The notes under the pieces are model-generated. The model was not told where the DNA came from. It saw nothing but the letters and a program-made list of their open reading frames with translations, and searched no databases. 64,000 bases of DNA from Gordius sp. MW1 (Eukaryota; Nematomorpha; Gordioida; Gordea; Gordiidae). This document shows, piece by piece, positions 50,025 through 62,730 of the stretch (its first letter is position 1; every line of letters starts with the position of its first letter). Location: positions 36,456,001 through 36,520,000 of the forward strand of contig OZ038526.1 in assembly GCA_964036665.1 (NCBI GenBank), given 5' to 3'. A program made the translations under genes and the position numbers.

Positions 50025-52160
50025 AAAGTTAACCACCACCCATACCAACAAAAATTCACAAAATTTCACCAAAAAGAAACAAGTGAGACCCATGAAAAAA
50101 AATGATTGATCTTTGGCCGAGAAACGATTCATTTATTTTCCGCTAAAAAATAATTTTTTGCCGGAAAATGTATATTTTAAGCTCAAAATAGCCAAAAACT
50201 GGGGCAGAAAAGTAAAATGGATTTTGGCTTATGGCCGGGGTTAGACAAATTAATTTAAACACCGGTCATTAGTATATTTGCGGCGTATATTACCGCAAAA
50301 TCGTAATTTGGCCGGGGTCAGAAAAATTAAAAGTGGGACGAGTTTCAAAAAGTAAGATTAACGGAAATAAGCAGCAAAAATAAAAGCAATTTAAAAGGTT
50401 TTTGACCTTGGGTCAGGATCAGATATTAGAAGTAGGCACGGACATCATTATTTGATAGGGAATTATTTAGCTAGTTTCGCAATTATCCGTTATAAAACCA
50501 CATCCTAGACAAGTTGCCACAAATATATTTATATAAAGGTAATGAGTTGTGCACGAAAACATAAATAAAATTTGGGCGCTGGGGCGGGGCGATAGTCTAA
50601 AAAGTTTAAGCCAACCGCTAAAGCATAAAAGTCTTCCAGAAGGTTAAAATTCCACAGCCATAAAACCTGTATAATTCACAACAGTTTTTAAATTAAAATT
50701 AAAAGTTGGACAGGACCGGACGAACGATAGACAAGCAAAAGTGAATGCATATACTACATAGCAATTTATATAAAAGTAATAAGTTGGGCAATAGACAATA
50801 ATGGAACTTGAATTCGGGTGAAGCCGAAAATATTTATGCTGACAAGCGGTCGTTAGCAAGCCTATATGCAAGAGCAAAATAAAAGTTTTTTTCATAAACA
50901 CAAGTTTCCACACCCCTCAAAATTCAGTATCAGTTTCCAAAAAAAAATTACTAATTAGACAAGACAGGACAGGGCGGACGACCAAAAGCGGGCCCATAAT
51001 GTGCATAGCAATGAAAAATAGGCCCTTTGGAATCAAATCTGTTCCATATATCTCTCGTGAATATAATGAAAATTATTCAAGCTACCTATCAAGTAAAATC
51101 CATAGATTTACATAATAGTCGTGATAGTAAATTAATATTTTCAAAACCCTGATACCACATTAATGTGAATGGGTTTAAAAAAAGAAGAAAAGCCTAATGA
51201 TAACATTTTATCAATCCCTTTTAAAGCTTTAATAATCCTAAATTTTTTTTTTTTTGAATGTATATATTGTTTATTTGAACGTAAGAACATTATAAAAACG
51301 AAGTGTCAAAATTCGAAAAATATAGCGGATGTAAAACAAAATAAAAATATTATGATTCAAAAATGTCGCATGTGTCATCTTGTAAAAGTGGCCAACTGTC
51401 GGCCAGGGATTTAAAATTGTACTTAGCTATAAAAATACCAATTTTTTGTTTAAGTAAAAAATTAGTGGAATATTTAGAGGGCGGGCAGATGGGGAAGGGG
51501 GTCCCTGGGTTGACGTTGGCAAACTTTGAGTTTGATGAACCACATATAAAAATTAATATTTTAAATTAAATTATTAATTGCTATGTTACCTATAGGACCG
51601 TATTTCGTTATCCGTGCTGTCCTGTCTAACTTTATAATTTCTATGGATAATTATATAGGTTTTTAATGGCTGTGGAAACTTGTGCTTCTGGAAAATACTT
51701 TTATTCTTTCTCATAGAGACTAGCTAATGACCGCTAGTTGGTTTCGATTTTTTCGACCTCGCCCAAACCTAAATTCTATTTTTTCGTTTTTGGGCTTGAT
51801 TGATCACCTTTATATATAAATTTCTTTAGTCTAGGTTGTTAGGTGTATAACGGATAATTGCAGAACTGACTAAATAATTTCCTGCAAATTAATGATGACC
51901 GTCTCTTTCTTCTAATTTGTCTGACCCTGGCCCGAGGCCAAAATCTGCTTTTCTTTGTGCCCACAGCTTTTGGTAGTTTTGGTACCTTAGCTTCAAATAT
52001 AAATTTTTCCTTCAAAAAATATTTTTTTGGCTGAAAATAAATAATGACCGTTACTCGATCAAGGTTCTACCATTTATTCATTTTCTTGGCCTCATTTGAT
52101 TCTTAAATTTTTGTGATTTTTGTGGGTGTGGGTAACTAACTATTAGTAGCCGTTTTAAGG
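50025..52160. repeat. Large inverted repeat with Helitron-like ends in the loop
   Basis: The left arm (about 50,025-50,700) and right arm (about 51,600-52,160) are diverged reverse complements. Matched blocks include CAATTATCCGTTATA (50,482-50,497) with TATAACGGATAATTG (51,855-51,870), and GGTTAGACAAATTA (about 50,240) with TAATTTGTCTGACC (about 51,912). The CACAGCCATAAAACC segment at 50,652 pairs with AATGGCTGTGG at 51,666. A third partial copy lies at 50,790-50,940. The loop has inverted Helitron-like 5' ends (GGACAGG repeats, GGGCCCATAATGTGCATAGC). Confidence 0.7.
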
Positions 52161-52169
52161 GCGGCTTGA

Positions 52170-53640
52170 ATTAATAAATTGGATTTATGGTGCCTAACAT
52201 ATTTAAATTTGTTTGCAAGGCAGTGTAGAGGGGGCCTGGCATATTCGTCTACTATAATAAAATTATTCCGACAAGAGAACTCTTTGGTGTAACGACAACC
52301 TTAAAGCTATGGAATATAAAAGCTCAAGGTCAAGCAGCATTCCCAGAAGTTTGCTGGGATATGCTTCACACTCGTGACCGGATCTATCAAAAGCGAGGGA
52401 TTTAAGGTTGTAATGCTGGCTATCATCGCTGCTCGATAAAAGTTAATCAAAGGAATGCCATATTCGTCCAGAATCCCAATCCATCTTTATCGTACTTTGA
52501 GGTTGTCACGGGCGTGACATTCAAATTTCAAAGCTCCAAGGCTTGAGTTAACAGAGGGTCGGACTCATGTGTAGTGACTTTAAAAATTAAATTTTCTATT
52601 TTAAAAGAGGATATAAAAGCAGCTAGCGATATGCTGCCCGGAGGACGATTTCTAATCCTCCTGATTTGGTTGGTAGGTACGCTTGAAGCCAATTGTTGGT
52701 GTTAAATTCTAAATTTAAAATTTTATCCAATAAAGTTTTTAGAAAGCCTTCGTACGACTTTAAATCTTCTGGGTGTAAAAATGCACCAGATGAGCGAAAA
52801 CAATGATTGATTTTCGAAATAAAATAGTTTTTGATTTTGTAAAAAGAGTGGTGTGCGGGCAAGCATTTTAAAAGTTCCGTTTTAGATTTTTAAATTTCGA
52901 GGCTCTTATGAAGAATTTTCAAAAGAGATTTTTCACCGCCAATGGGTGATACCAAAAGGATAAGTTTTCTCTCTCTAAAATTAAAAAAGTTTTAAAAATT
53001 GGCAAGTGAATAGAGTTAAAGCCTGATAAATTTCACATTTTTTCGAATTTAATTTGAGATTTAGAGTGGGTTCGAAATTATAGCCTCACTGCGGCCACAT
53101 AGGGTGGCGTCGTTGAGATACCAAACATGCAAATCGAGGGTACACTGAGATGATTTGCCTTGACTAAATTATGGCTGAACAAAATAAAGGAGAGCCTAAT
53201 GGATCTCCTTGTTGGATACCTTCGGACGAGTCTATGACGTATTCGCCGAATCAAAGCTTGGTTGTAGAACCATAGCTTTATAAAATGTAATTTGAAAATT
53301 GTAGGAATTTTGCTAAAAAAGTGTTTATAACGTTTTTCTGCGAATGCTGCTAAAGGCATTGGCAAAATCTAATTTAACGAAGCAGGACTCGGTGGGAATA
53401 TGCTGAAATATGATCCGGCGAGCATGGCTGGCTGCCTCACAGCCGCCTTCAATTCCGAAGCCAAGTTGATGAGGGCAGAGCTTGGCGGATAAGGAGGGTT
53501 TTATAATCTGCAGAGTAGTTTGGATATAATTCGGCGAAAAAGACTTCCAATGGGAATGGGTCTAACTGAGTTATCCGGCATTTTGATGGCAATTAGTTTC
53601 GCACCGAATAAAATAGGATCATTTCACGAGGTAATTTTTC
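52170..53640 (-). pseudogene. R2-like LINE reverse transcriptase relic (minus)
   Basis: Second copy of the element at 4.06-5.87 kb, reversed. The minus strand carries the equivalents of CCGGTCACGAGTG (52,380 region), HHSFYKIKNYFISKINHCF and LHPEDLKSYEGFLKTLLD (52,700-52,862), NNWLQAYLPTKSGGLE, and the upstream RT region around the QLGFGI block (about 53,440-53,480). It is truncated at its 3' side by the inverted repeat. Frames are broken in several places. Confidence 0.78.
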
Positions 53641-53751
53641 ATTAACAAGAAATATGTATTACTTAAATTAATTCATCGTGTGCTTATTTTGTTAATAATA
53701 ACAAAATTAATTTTTTTATGGTTAAAATATTTATTTTCACGAAAACAAAGT

Positions 53752-54912
53752 TAGTTTGAACCCGCCCAAAATAAAATCGGGTTCGTGTTCGGGTTTGGCA
53801 TAAATTTTAAAATCGGGTTCGTGTTCGGGTTTAAGGAATTGGGTTCGGTTCGAGTACAGGTTCGGGTTCAAGAAATTATATTATACTAATAATACATTTT
53901 TACCTTCAAAAAATTATTGAATAGTTAACTTAATTTTTAAATAGCACCTAATTAAATTCACATGCCAATTATTTCATCTCATTGTGCTTATGTATTTATT
54001 GAATTTTTATTGTTTTTAATTTATTTTTGGATTTAAAAGCAATAAAAATATAATTAATAAAACCCATACCATATTATAAATTACACAAAAATATTTTTAT
54101 TCGACGTATACTTCACATCATGAAATATAAATACAGTTGACACATAAATTATGTATATAATTTTGATATATTATTTAATCTTACAATTAAAACGTCTTCT
54201 AAAATTTGATCAGTAATTTGTGATCTATAAGTTGATAGAATAAATTATGAGGAAAAAGCTCTTTCCACGCTAACTTGGGTAGGTGGAACAACCTGGGCTA
54301 ACTTATAAATCTTGGGATGTTCATGTTTATTTTTATCCCAAAATCTCTAATAAGTTCTCATCTCGTCCAATTCTATTTTAATCTAAGAACAATGTCAAGA
54401 GAGAACCTATACTTTTTCCTGCACTTTTAACATTTCCCATATTAATAATTTTACTTTGTTCTTTCATTCTTAAAAGCTTCTCAAGCTTATCCGTTTTACC
54501 AGGCAATGATAATTGTATTTAATCACTAGAATCATTACAGACATTATTTAATACCTCCAACTTCCCCCAAATTTTAAGGAAATGTATTTTAGCTATGTGA
54601 ATTTCTTCCTCGGATAGTAGACATTGATAACTACAAATAATTCTTGAGATAATTAGTATCGATTAATGAATGAAAAATGCCGGAAACATAAAAATATTGA
54701 AATTACAATCGTATGGTTTTCGTTACATTGTCATGATGGAGAAAACTGAGATATTCAATTCACAATATATTTTTGAATTAAAAACCCGAACCCGAACCCT
54801 TTTTTGTATTTATCGGGTTCGGGTTTTAAGGGTATTTTTAAAAATGGGTTCGGGTTTTGTAAAACATTGTGTTTTACCCGGTTCGGGTTCAGGGGTTCGG
54901 GACAAACCCCTG
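53752..54912 (-). mobile_element. hAT-like element, CGGGTTCGGG subterminal repeats
   Basis: Both ends carry CGGGTTCGGG/CCCGAACCCG repeats (53,775-53,875 and 54,784-54,905); the right end is GGTTCGGGACAAACCCCTG. In between, the minus strand reads KIYKLAQVVPPTQVSVERAF then QITDQILEDVLIVR (about 54,190-54,320), the hAT C-terminal dimerisation domain. The left terminal repeat is decayed and no target duplication could be confirmed. Confidence 0.75.
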
Positions 54913-54959
54913 AGTTACATATATAAGCGTAATATAAAAAAAACATAATGGTTAAATAC

Positions 54960-55050
54960 AATCATTATCTTCTAAAATAGGCCAAGAGTTGGCAAAGGAT
55001 CCTAGTTGTTGCCTAAGTAAAAAGGACGCGGAAATTTTAGACGGTTTTTA
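54960..55050 (-). pseudogene. R2-like LINE 3' end fragment (minus)
   Basis: CTAAGTAAAAAGGACGCGGA then AATTTTAGA corresponds to the reverse complement of 5,770-5,830 in the plus-strand relic (LSKKDAEILD in the antisense reading). Under 100 bp remain. Confidence 0.6.
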
Positions 55051-55759
55051 GTGATATGAATTATGATAACTTCGTTATTGTTAACGATATTTAATTATTA
55101 TGTACATATGTATTCCTTGTGGAGGGATACCACGTCTTTTATGTAGCTGTTATTAAATTAGCATGTAAATTAGAAATAAAACAAATTACAAATTAAACTA
55201 AATCATTACACGATTGAGAGTTTTAAATGCTTTCAGGTCGGGTTTGAGTTGGAAAAAGTGACTTTGCAGGTCTCTAAACACGGATGCTGTGTTGGCTCCG
55301 TTGACGTCACTAAGATTAGGGGAGAGAGACCAGGCGGCGTGAAACGCGCGTGGGGATCAACGAGACAAAAACAATGGGCCGAAATATACGGGAACAACGA
55401 TGTTTTTCGGGGATGCCGTTCCCTTACATTCCACGACGTGCTACCTTAACTCGACTCCCGCCCCAGTCCTCTTAATGTCAAGCTTAACAAATGATTTTGT
55501 CCTCCTTATTGATGCTGGCCGATATTTCTTTTATCTTTGCTTCTTCTATCTATCTCTTATTGTTCTATTTTCATTTTACACCGGTGCTATAATATGTTTT
55601 AATGTCATGTTTTCCCCTCCCCCTATAACGTCTACATACACTAACGCACATTCTTCTTTCTATGACTGTTTGTCACGTAGGCTGGTGGTCAGTCCTTTCA
55701 GCATTGTTTCCATTTGTCTCCTTTAATTACATAGATCTTTCTTTATCTTGTGGACTTTC
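55051..55759. other. Repeat-like spacer
   Basis: 55,250-55,450 is unusually GC-rich for the area (GGGGAGAGAGACCAGGCGGC), with a 66-codon frame of no recognised family. 55,450-55,750 is T-rich. Possibly further transposon sequence. Confidence 0.35.
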
Positions 55760-58140
55760 ATATCGTGCCTTATTTTATAGATCCAGGTAAGCTTCCTCTC
55801 CTTTGTTTTCCTGCGAAATTTATCATCTCAATTTTCTTTCCGACGTAGCTATCGTCCCTTCTTTCGACTTGGCCATACCATCTTAGTCTGTTTGTTAGGA
55901 GCTTTGTCGTAATAGATGTAGTACCCACTTCATTTCGCTTATGTTCCTTTTTGCTTACTCCTATAACCCATCTTATCATTCTCATCTCCATGGCCGCAAA
56001 ACGCTGCTCTTCTCTTTTGCGTATAGCCCAAGATTCCGAGCTATACAGGACTGTTGGTTGTATGATGGATTTATACAGTGCACTTTTTAGTCTTCTTAAG
56101 ATGTTTTTGTCACAGAGAACGCCTGTCAAGTCCCTCCATTTGAGCCATCCGGAATTTATCCTTGCTTGGATTTCTTTCTCCATTCCACCATCCGATTGAA
56201 GTGTTGATCCTAAATAATTGAAGGAATCCACGCTTGTAAGTTGCCAATCGCCTAATGTAAGGGATGCACATATCTGATTTTCATCTTATTTAAACTTTGT
56301 CTTCATGTATTCTGTTTTCTTTATCTTTTATTGATTTTATTTATAATTCTGGCAAATTGTTTTCTTTAAGACATTTCCACACTAAAGTACAAGGAACTTT
56401 ATCGAACGCTTTTTCTAGATCGATGAAGCACATGTGCAAATTCTCCTCCCTTTCTCTAAACCGTTCCTTAATTTTCTAACACTGTTTAGGGCGTCTGCTG
56501 TAGACCTCTCCGGCATAAATCCGAATTGGTTATCTCGAAGAACCAAACTCTGAAGCCATTTTTCGATCACTTTTTCCCACACCTTGAAAGTGTGACTCAT
56601 AAGCTTTACCCCTCTGTAATTGTTACAATCTTGAATGTCCCCTTTCATCTTATATATCGAGATCATGTAGCAATCCCTCCACTCCTTAGGCCTTTTACCC
56701 GTTCAAGATATTGTTGAAAAGTTTGGCGAGGAATTGTGCACCAGTATTGCCTAACGCTTTAAAGCCCTCTATTGGTATATTATCTGGTCCAGGAGCTTTT
56801 TCTGACTTTAGTTTACCCATAGCAACTTTGAGTTCTGTTTCCGTGACCCAGTCCGCTGTTTTTATTTATACTATTGTATTTTCCTGGTTAATGTCTTCGA
56901 CTACAGGCTCCTTTTCAATTGATAAATCCCTATAATAGTCGTACCATCTTTGTAGTATATGGCTGTCGTGTGTTAGTATTTCTCCCTTTTGACCCTTGAT
57001 TAACCGGCATTCTAGGTAATCTTTAGAATTTCGGGCCGTTGACTTTGCGATTTTGTAGATCAATCTTTCTCCTTCCTTTGAGTTTAGTTTTACATTTATA
57101 TCGTCGTACACCTTGCTTTTGCTACGAATTTGTTAGCCGATCTTTTAGCTACTTGGTAAGCTTGCTTATCATTCTATCCTTGCTTATATACCAAACTTTG
57201 TTCTATCTCTTCTTTTCCTTGATACATTTTTGCACTTCTTCATTCCACCACCACGTCTCCTTGAGAATTTAGTGGGCCTGCTTTCACCTAGTATTTGTCG
57301 TCCCGCTTTTCGCATTGTGGCAGCTATACCATTCCATTGATCCTCACATGAAGTATTTTCCTTAAATTCAGCATGTTTAATTACTTGTTAATGTTGGATA
57401 TTATCCTTTAGTTTCCTCCATTGTATAGTAGCCGCTACTCTTTGTACCTTGCCCTTATGCCCTTTAAGATAAAGTCCATCACCAACAGTTTGTGTTGGCA
57501 GACCAATATTTCACTCGGTGTTACCTACATTTTGAACATACTTTAAGTGCGTTCTGTTGACTAAAGAGAAAATATGAGTGGTACGGCTGCCGCTTTTGTA
57601 CTTTATAAGATGTTCCTGTCTCTTTTTGAAGAAGGTATTTCCTATTGCTAGGTCAAAAGCTTGAGCAATTTCTTAAATTTTCGTACCTCCTATATTTCTT
57701 AGGCCGTAACCCCGACCACCGTGATTTCTTTCAAATCCTCCCCTTGATTTGCCCACGTGTCCATTGAGGTCCGCTCCCATAATTATTAGTCTCTCTTTAC
57801 CGAATGGGATAGAATAGCTTCAAGCTCCCTCCAAAAACAATCTTTTTCCGCCTCAGAGCATCCACTTTGAGGGGCGTATGCTGATATAACGTTTATCGTA
57901 GTAGATTTATAACAAAGCTGTATCGCCATAATTCTGTCATTGATTTTTTTTACCGTCGCCGACAGTTTGCCGAGTTCTTTCGATAGCACTTACCGACGCC
58001 ATTCCGATGCGTTTCTGTACCGTAAAAATATAATTTGTATCCGTCACCTATGTACTTTGCTTTTTGGCCCTTCCATTTGGTCTCTTGTATACAAGCGATA
58101 TCAAATTTTCTCCTCTTGAGAACGTCTGGATACATGCTAA
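55760..58140 (-). pseudogene. RTE-type LINE, longest copy, frame-broken
   Basis: Minus-strand element in the order endonuclease to reverse transcriptase. 58135-57950 reads KRRKFDIACIQETKWKGQKA; 57989-57786 includes INVISAYAPQSGCSEAEKD (endonuclease). 57111-56866 is the linker with ILQRWYDYYRDL. 56666-56415 reads CNNYRGVKLMSHTFKVWEKV and NQFGFMPERSTADAL (reverse transcriptase). 56231-55770 reads FNYLGSTLQSDGGMEKEIQA, QPTVLYSSESWAIRKREEQR and NRLRWYGQVERRDDSYVGKK (C-terminal part). At least four frameshifts or stops separate these, so it is inactive. Most domains remain, unlike the other RTE fragments in the window. Confidence 0.85.
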
Positions 58141-58700
58141 AATATATTAGATTAATGAGCTGTCATAGAGCCATGGATTGAAATTTTATTGGATTATACA
58201 ATTTCCATGGTGATTTTTTGCTTGGTGTAAAAGAATTCTTAGGGATCGTGTGTAATGGGAGTAATATTTAATATTTGTTTAAGGAACTCGCTGCCATAGA
58301 GACCTAAATAGTTGAGTGTCGTGGCTACTATTGGGACAAATGATATTGCTGAGGTATTTGTATTTTTCCACTTTCTTTCTCTCAGGAGAAGAGATAAGGT
58401 GGGGATAGGTGTTAGATTTGCCGAATATATATTTACCGTAGTGAAGTCCCAACAAGCTTTAAGCCGCGGGCCCACGGGATGATTATTAAGCCGTTGGGTA
58501 TTTACCGTCAGTGGATCTTAGGCATAGGGTTTCCTGTGAGTTGGGAAAGCCGGCTTTGTTAAAAATTGCCCGATTATTTTATTTATTGTGGAATGACGGA
58601 GATGCCACCCCTTGCTCTATTGGCAGTGAAAGGATGAAGGCCGCTTGCTAGAACGGGTTAATAGACTCTAAAAAAAGGAAAACAATGTTTTGGAACACGC
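58135..58700 (-). pseudogene. LINE 3' sequence fragments
   Basis: 58,135-58,240 matches 9,124-9,240 (ATGCTAAAATATATTAGAT). The minus-strand frame 58475-58239 ends with ISFVPIVATTLNYLGLYGSE, resembling the F.P.V.E..G..G segment of R2-like LINE C-termini. Decayed. Confidence 0.5.
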
Positions 58701-58839
58701 ATTGTAATCTTCCTTTACATATAGATTATTTGCGACAAATCGAATTAAGAATTATGGATTTTTATATAAAGACTATAATTATTAAATATGCGTCATATTA
58801 TTTGGATACGAGATTGTTTTTAGGCAACCATATTGTCTA

Positions 58840-59056
58840 TTTAAAAGTCAGATAGCCAATTAACACCGTTTGATTTTGAATAATATAACAATCTACGATT
58901 ATCTTGCCTCCAATTAATATGTATATAAATATTTAACAAGGAGAACTTCATATTGTATCTACTAGTCTTATTCCAGCAATTATTTTGAACTGGTGGATGT
59001 ATATTTAAGAGATCATTTCTTTGCCTTTTTGGCAAATGCGCATATCGCTACCTAGA
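58840..59056 (-). other. Candidate small-gene exons (unidentified)
   Basis: The minus strand reads RYAHLPKRQRNDLLNIHPPV and QNNCWNKTSRYNMKFSL after a possible acceptor near 59,057. Removing a putative 30-bp GT..AG segment (about 58,908-58,937) continues QDNRRLLYYSKSNGVNWLSDF-like residues to a stop. The composition is protein-like but no family is recognised. Could be chance. Confidence 0.25.
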
Positions 59057-61446
59057 ATTGTAGTGATCTATCTGCAATTTTAGAAATTTTAAATTAAAAG
59101 TGCTATTCGATGGATTTTTATATATTTAATCATACATTTATTAAAAATGTGAAAAAAAAAGTTCTGCTTCTTTAAGGTTGTTATTTTGCTCTTTTTGCAA
59201 ATTTCAATTCTTTTTAGAAATGTTATGCTCTATTTGCAATTACCCAATCCCAAACGCTTATTTAAACACTTGAACAAATCGTCTGCTTTTAAATCTTATT
59301 TCGCCTAATGTCGCTACAATTACTTTATAATTGGTGTCAAAAAATGATAAAATTAGATTTTTATTGGATGAAGTTATGTAATACTAATAAAAATAATATA
59401 GTTTAGGGTGATAAATCAAGAAATTAATTATAGTTGCATTCAGACAAATCCAATGGGCTTTATTTATACACTATGATAGGTACTCATAATTGTATGCTTT
59501 GTATATAATCTTTTATGGAAAAAATGATATTGATTTATTGTTATGGCCAAAAAAAAATTTTCTAGTTATAGGGAATTTTTTTTTAAGATTATGTAAAATT
59601 AATTGTCAAGAGATATAAATTCACAAGAACTATTTGTTTGAAAAATAATATAATGCAAAATACATCTGTTTGATATTTATATTGTATGTAACATTTACTT
59701 TATAGTTAATAAATACAATAATGATATTTGTTGATTATAGTATGATTTAACATGATACAAATTGGCCCCTGTAAAAAAATTTTGCTTTATAAAAATAAAG
59801 ATGATTAAGATTGTAGCATATTTCATTAGGCTGATTTAAATTTGTTTTAAAGTTTTATTTTTACTATGCGTGTTCATCCTAGCCTCCTCCTCGCGCTTTT
59901 GGCTGATCATTGTCACTCCATAAAAAATATGTTATTTTTAAACCGTATTGTACGAATTATTATTATTGTTAATCCGCGTTGTTATTATTGTTTATCTGAG
60001 TGGTACGTGAATTGGTAATTTTTGGGAATATGTTCATTAATAAATTGTGAAAAAAGACGAAAAAATTTCTGATTGCAAAGTTTAAATATAGTAAAAAGGT
60101 TATAAAAATTATTTAAGAATTTAATTATTACATTTATCCACTCAAAGATGTTTTAAAGTATAATGGTTTAATTTACCAGAATACACATGCTCAATTTTCG
60201 TTAAAATATTTTATAGTTTTAAATATATTTAAGTTCTAGGAGCAATGTAGTTATTAAAATAAATATTTAATAATCTTTTATTATTTTGTTATAATAGCTT
60301 AAGTCATTAATTTAATAACTATAAAACCTTAAAATTTGCGGTAAAAAAGGCAGATATAGCAAAGTAGTTAAATAAAATCGCAAAAAATTTAGAACTTTGC
60401 TCTATCTGAAATTTAAAATGTTCATTTTTAGATAAAAAAAGAAAGAAAAAATTCACTTTTTGTCTAAACAGATGCTATTAGTTTATATTATCAAACTTTA
60501 ATTATATAAATAGTAAGTTTAGGTTTGATAGCATTTCAAACTTTGAACTCACTTATCCCAGTTTATAGTTTTGTGCAGGTAGAGCACTCCAATTCTCGGG
60601 TAGCGATATATAAAGCACATGATAAAATAAAATATATACATAAGTGTTGAAAATGTAATTCAACGGTGCAAATCTATCCTAAGCCAATGCCAAAATGGAC
60701 AATGCGGCTTACTGCAAAAACTTTTCTTAACTAAAAGTATAAGGCCGTAACCCTCGCAGAGGAACTCCACGTAATAACAGGACCATCTCTTATAAGACAT
60801 TTTTATCCAGACCGCCTAATGCATTAAAATTTTAAAGCCTGACAGAACTAATCTTCTTAGTATAATGGCAGGTGCAACTCGTGTTAACTTGCCACACACG
60901 ATTTGTTACAACAAAAATAATTGTTATGCTAATCGCCAAGATTATTTTTAATCTACATAATAGATGGCGCTGTTTATGAGCGTGTAGACGTTTTTGTCTT
61001 ATTTATTATTAAAGTGTGATAAGTATATAAATATCCTAATTACATGTTTAAAATATATTTTATATACAATACACAATACGCTTCTGTTCAAAATATATAA
61101 TATATTAAACACGAAATTATATAATTAATAAATACAAACTATTTGGTATAGGGTGGTATATAATTACGTGTAGAAAAGCAATTTATACATACTTAATATA
61201 TTTAATACTAAATTATATAATTAATAAATACAAATTAGTCTGGTAAAGGGTAGTATATAATTACGTGTAAATAATAAACTATATGTAATAATATAAAAGC
61301 AATTTATACATATTTAATATATTAAGTACTAATTTGTTATGGCTGTCGTTATTATGAACTCTAGTTGTTTTGAACATGATTCATACAATATTTAAAAATG
61401 TACTGTTATGCCCCTAAAAATATGACTATTTTTTGAACTGATAGGG
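59057..61446. other. AT-rich spacer upstream of CHMP2A
   Basis: No gene recognised over about 2.4 kb. 61,075-61,335 contains an imperfect direct duplication of about 130-150 bp (AAATTATATAATTAATAAAT, then GTATATAATTACGTGTA, then AGCAATTTATACATA-type blocks) just upstream of the gene. Confidence 0.5.
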
Positions 61447-62730
61447 ATGGGTAAGACTTTGTTTAAATTATAATATACACATTCAGACCAAATTTTTGGT
61501 AAAAGAGTAACACCTGAGGAGTTGCTGAGGAAAAATCAGCGAGCCTTAAATCGAGCGATGAGAGATTTGGAGCGGGAACGCACGAAAATGGAGCAGCAAG
61601 AGAAAAAAGTGATTGCAGATATTAAAAAAATGGCTAAGGACGGGCAAATGGTTAGTTTTCTGTTAAAACCTAATTAGTTTATAAGGATGCTGTCAAAGTT
61701 ATGGCCAAAGATCTTGTCAGGACACGTCGTTATATAAAAAAATTCATACTTATGAGAGCTAATATTCAAGCTGTTTCACTCAAGATCCAATCAATGCGAT
61801 CTCAGAATGCTATGTCTGAAGCAATGAAAGGTGTAACAAAAGCTATGCAATCCATGAATAAACAAGTATTATATCTATTTAATAAATCAAATTAAAATTT
61901 ATTATAGCTAAAATTACCTCAAATTCAAAGAATTATGATGGAATTTGAAAAGCAAACAGAGATAATGGATATGAAAGAAGAGATGATGAGTGATGCCATT
62001 GATGATGCTATGGGAGCTGATGAGGATGAAGAGGAGAGGTAACTAATTGAAGTTCCGTTTTTATTGATTACCTTAAATAGCAGTCATAATTCGAATTTTG
62101 TTACCAATGTTGTTCAATATCTTGATATTAGTTAATAAATATTGTTGACAGTTTTTAAAGTTATGATTCCAATTTGTGTTTTATGCATATAATATCCTGC
62201 ATATTGTATCTATTGTTCTAATATATTATTATATTCATAATTGTTTTTATGAATTCTTCTAATTAAACTATAATTAAAAGTATTTAATGATGAATATGAA
62301 AAAAAAATGTTGTATAACTTAAGGAAGATTTTGTTAACAAACAACAAAGGTTTATTATAATATGTTTTTTGCCTTGATTAAATTTAAACTTTCAATTTGT
62401 AGTAATGCTGTAGTATCTCAAATCTTAGATGAACTTGGGATTGAAATGTCAGAAAAGTTATCAGGTATCTTATATTATTTGGTAAATTTTTAATATCAGT
62501 ATTAAACCTTTTGATTTACAAATTTATTTTTCACATATATACAAGGATTGCCAAGTGCTAAAGACACCATATCATTACCAGCCTCTGGGAAATTGAGTAA
62601 ACTTCCTTTAGCCTCAGGTGGAGGCAATCCTGGCATTGGTGGTGGTGGAGCTGCCACTGGAATTGCCCCAGAGTCTGCTGACATTGATGCTGATTTGGAA
62701 GCTAGGCTGGAAAGGCTTAGAAGAGAATAA
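61447..62730 (+). CDS. CHMP2A: Charged multivesicular body protein 2a (VPS2), ESCRT-III subunit
   Basis: Core ESCRT-III subunit that co-polymerises with CHMP3 and recruits VPS4 for membrane scission. Exons: 61447-61450 (ATGG only), 61487-61650, 61686-61865, 61908-62038, 62403-62464, 62546-62730; introns 36, 35, 42, 364 and 81 bp. All junctions keep frame and give 241 residues (human 222). The N-terminus MDQIFGKRVTPEELLRKNQR parallels MDLLFGRRKTPEEMLRQNQR. The basic core VMAKDLVRTRRYIKKF, MRANIQAVSLKIQSM, MKGVTKAMQSMNKQ, the acidic DMKEEMMSDAIDDAM, and a C-terminal MIM1-like helix DADLEARLERLRRE are all present. A Gly/Ala-rich stretch of about 20 residues before it accounts for the extra length. 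AATAAA overlaps the stop (62726-62731). Confidence 0.95.

Noticed and set aside
55770-56231. Functional host gene (153-codon minus frame)
   Set aside because: Matches the RTE LINE C-terminal region (YLGSTLQSDGG, RLRWYGQVERRDD); part of a frame-broken retrotransposon.
62502-62684. Proline-rich minus-strand frame
   Set aside because: Antisense of the Gly/Ala-rich last exon of CHMP2A.
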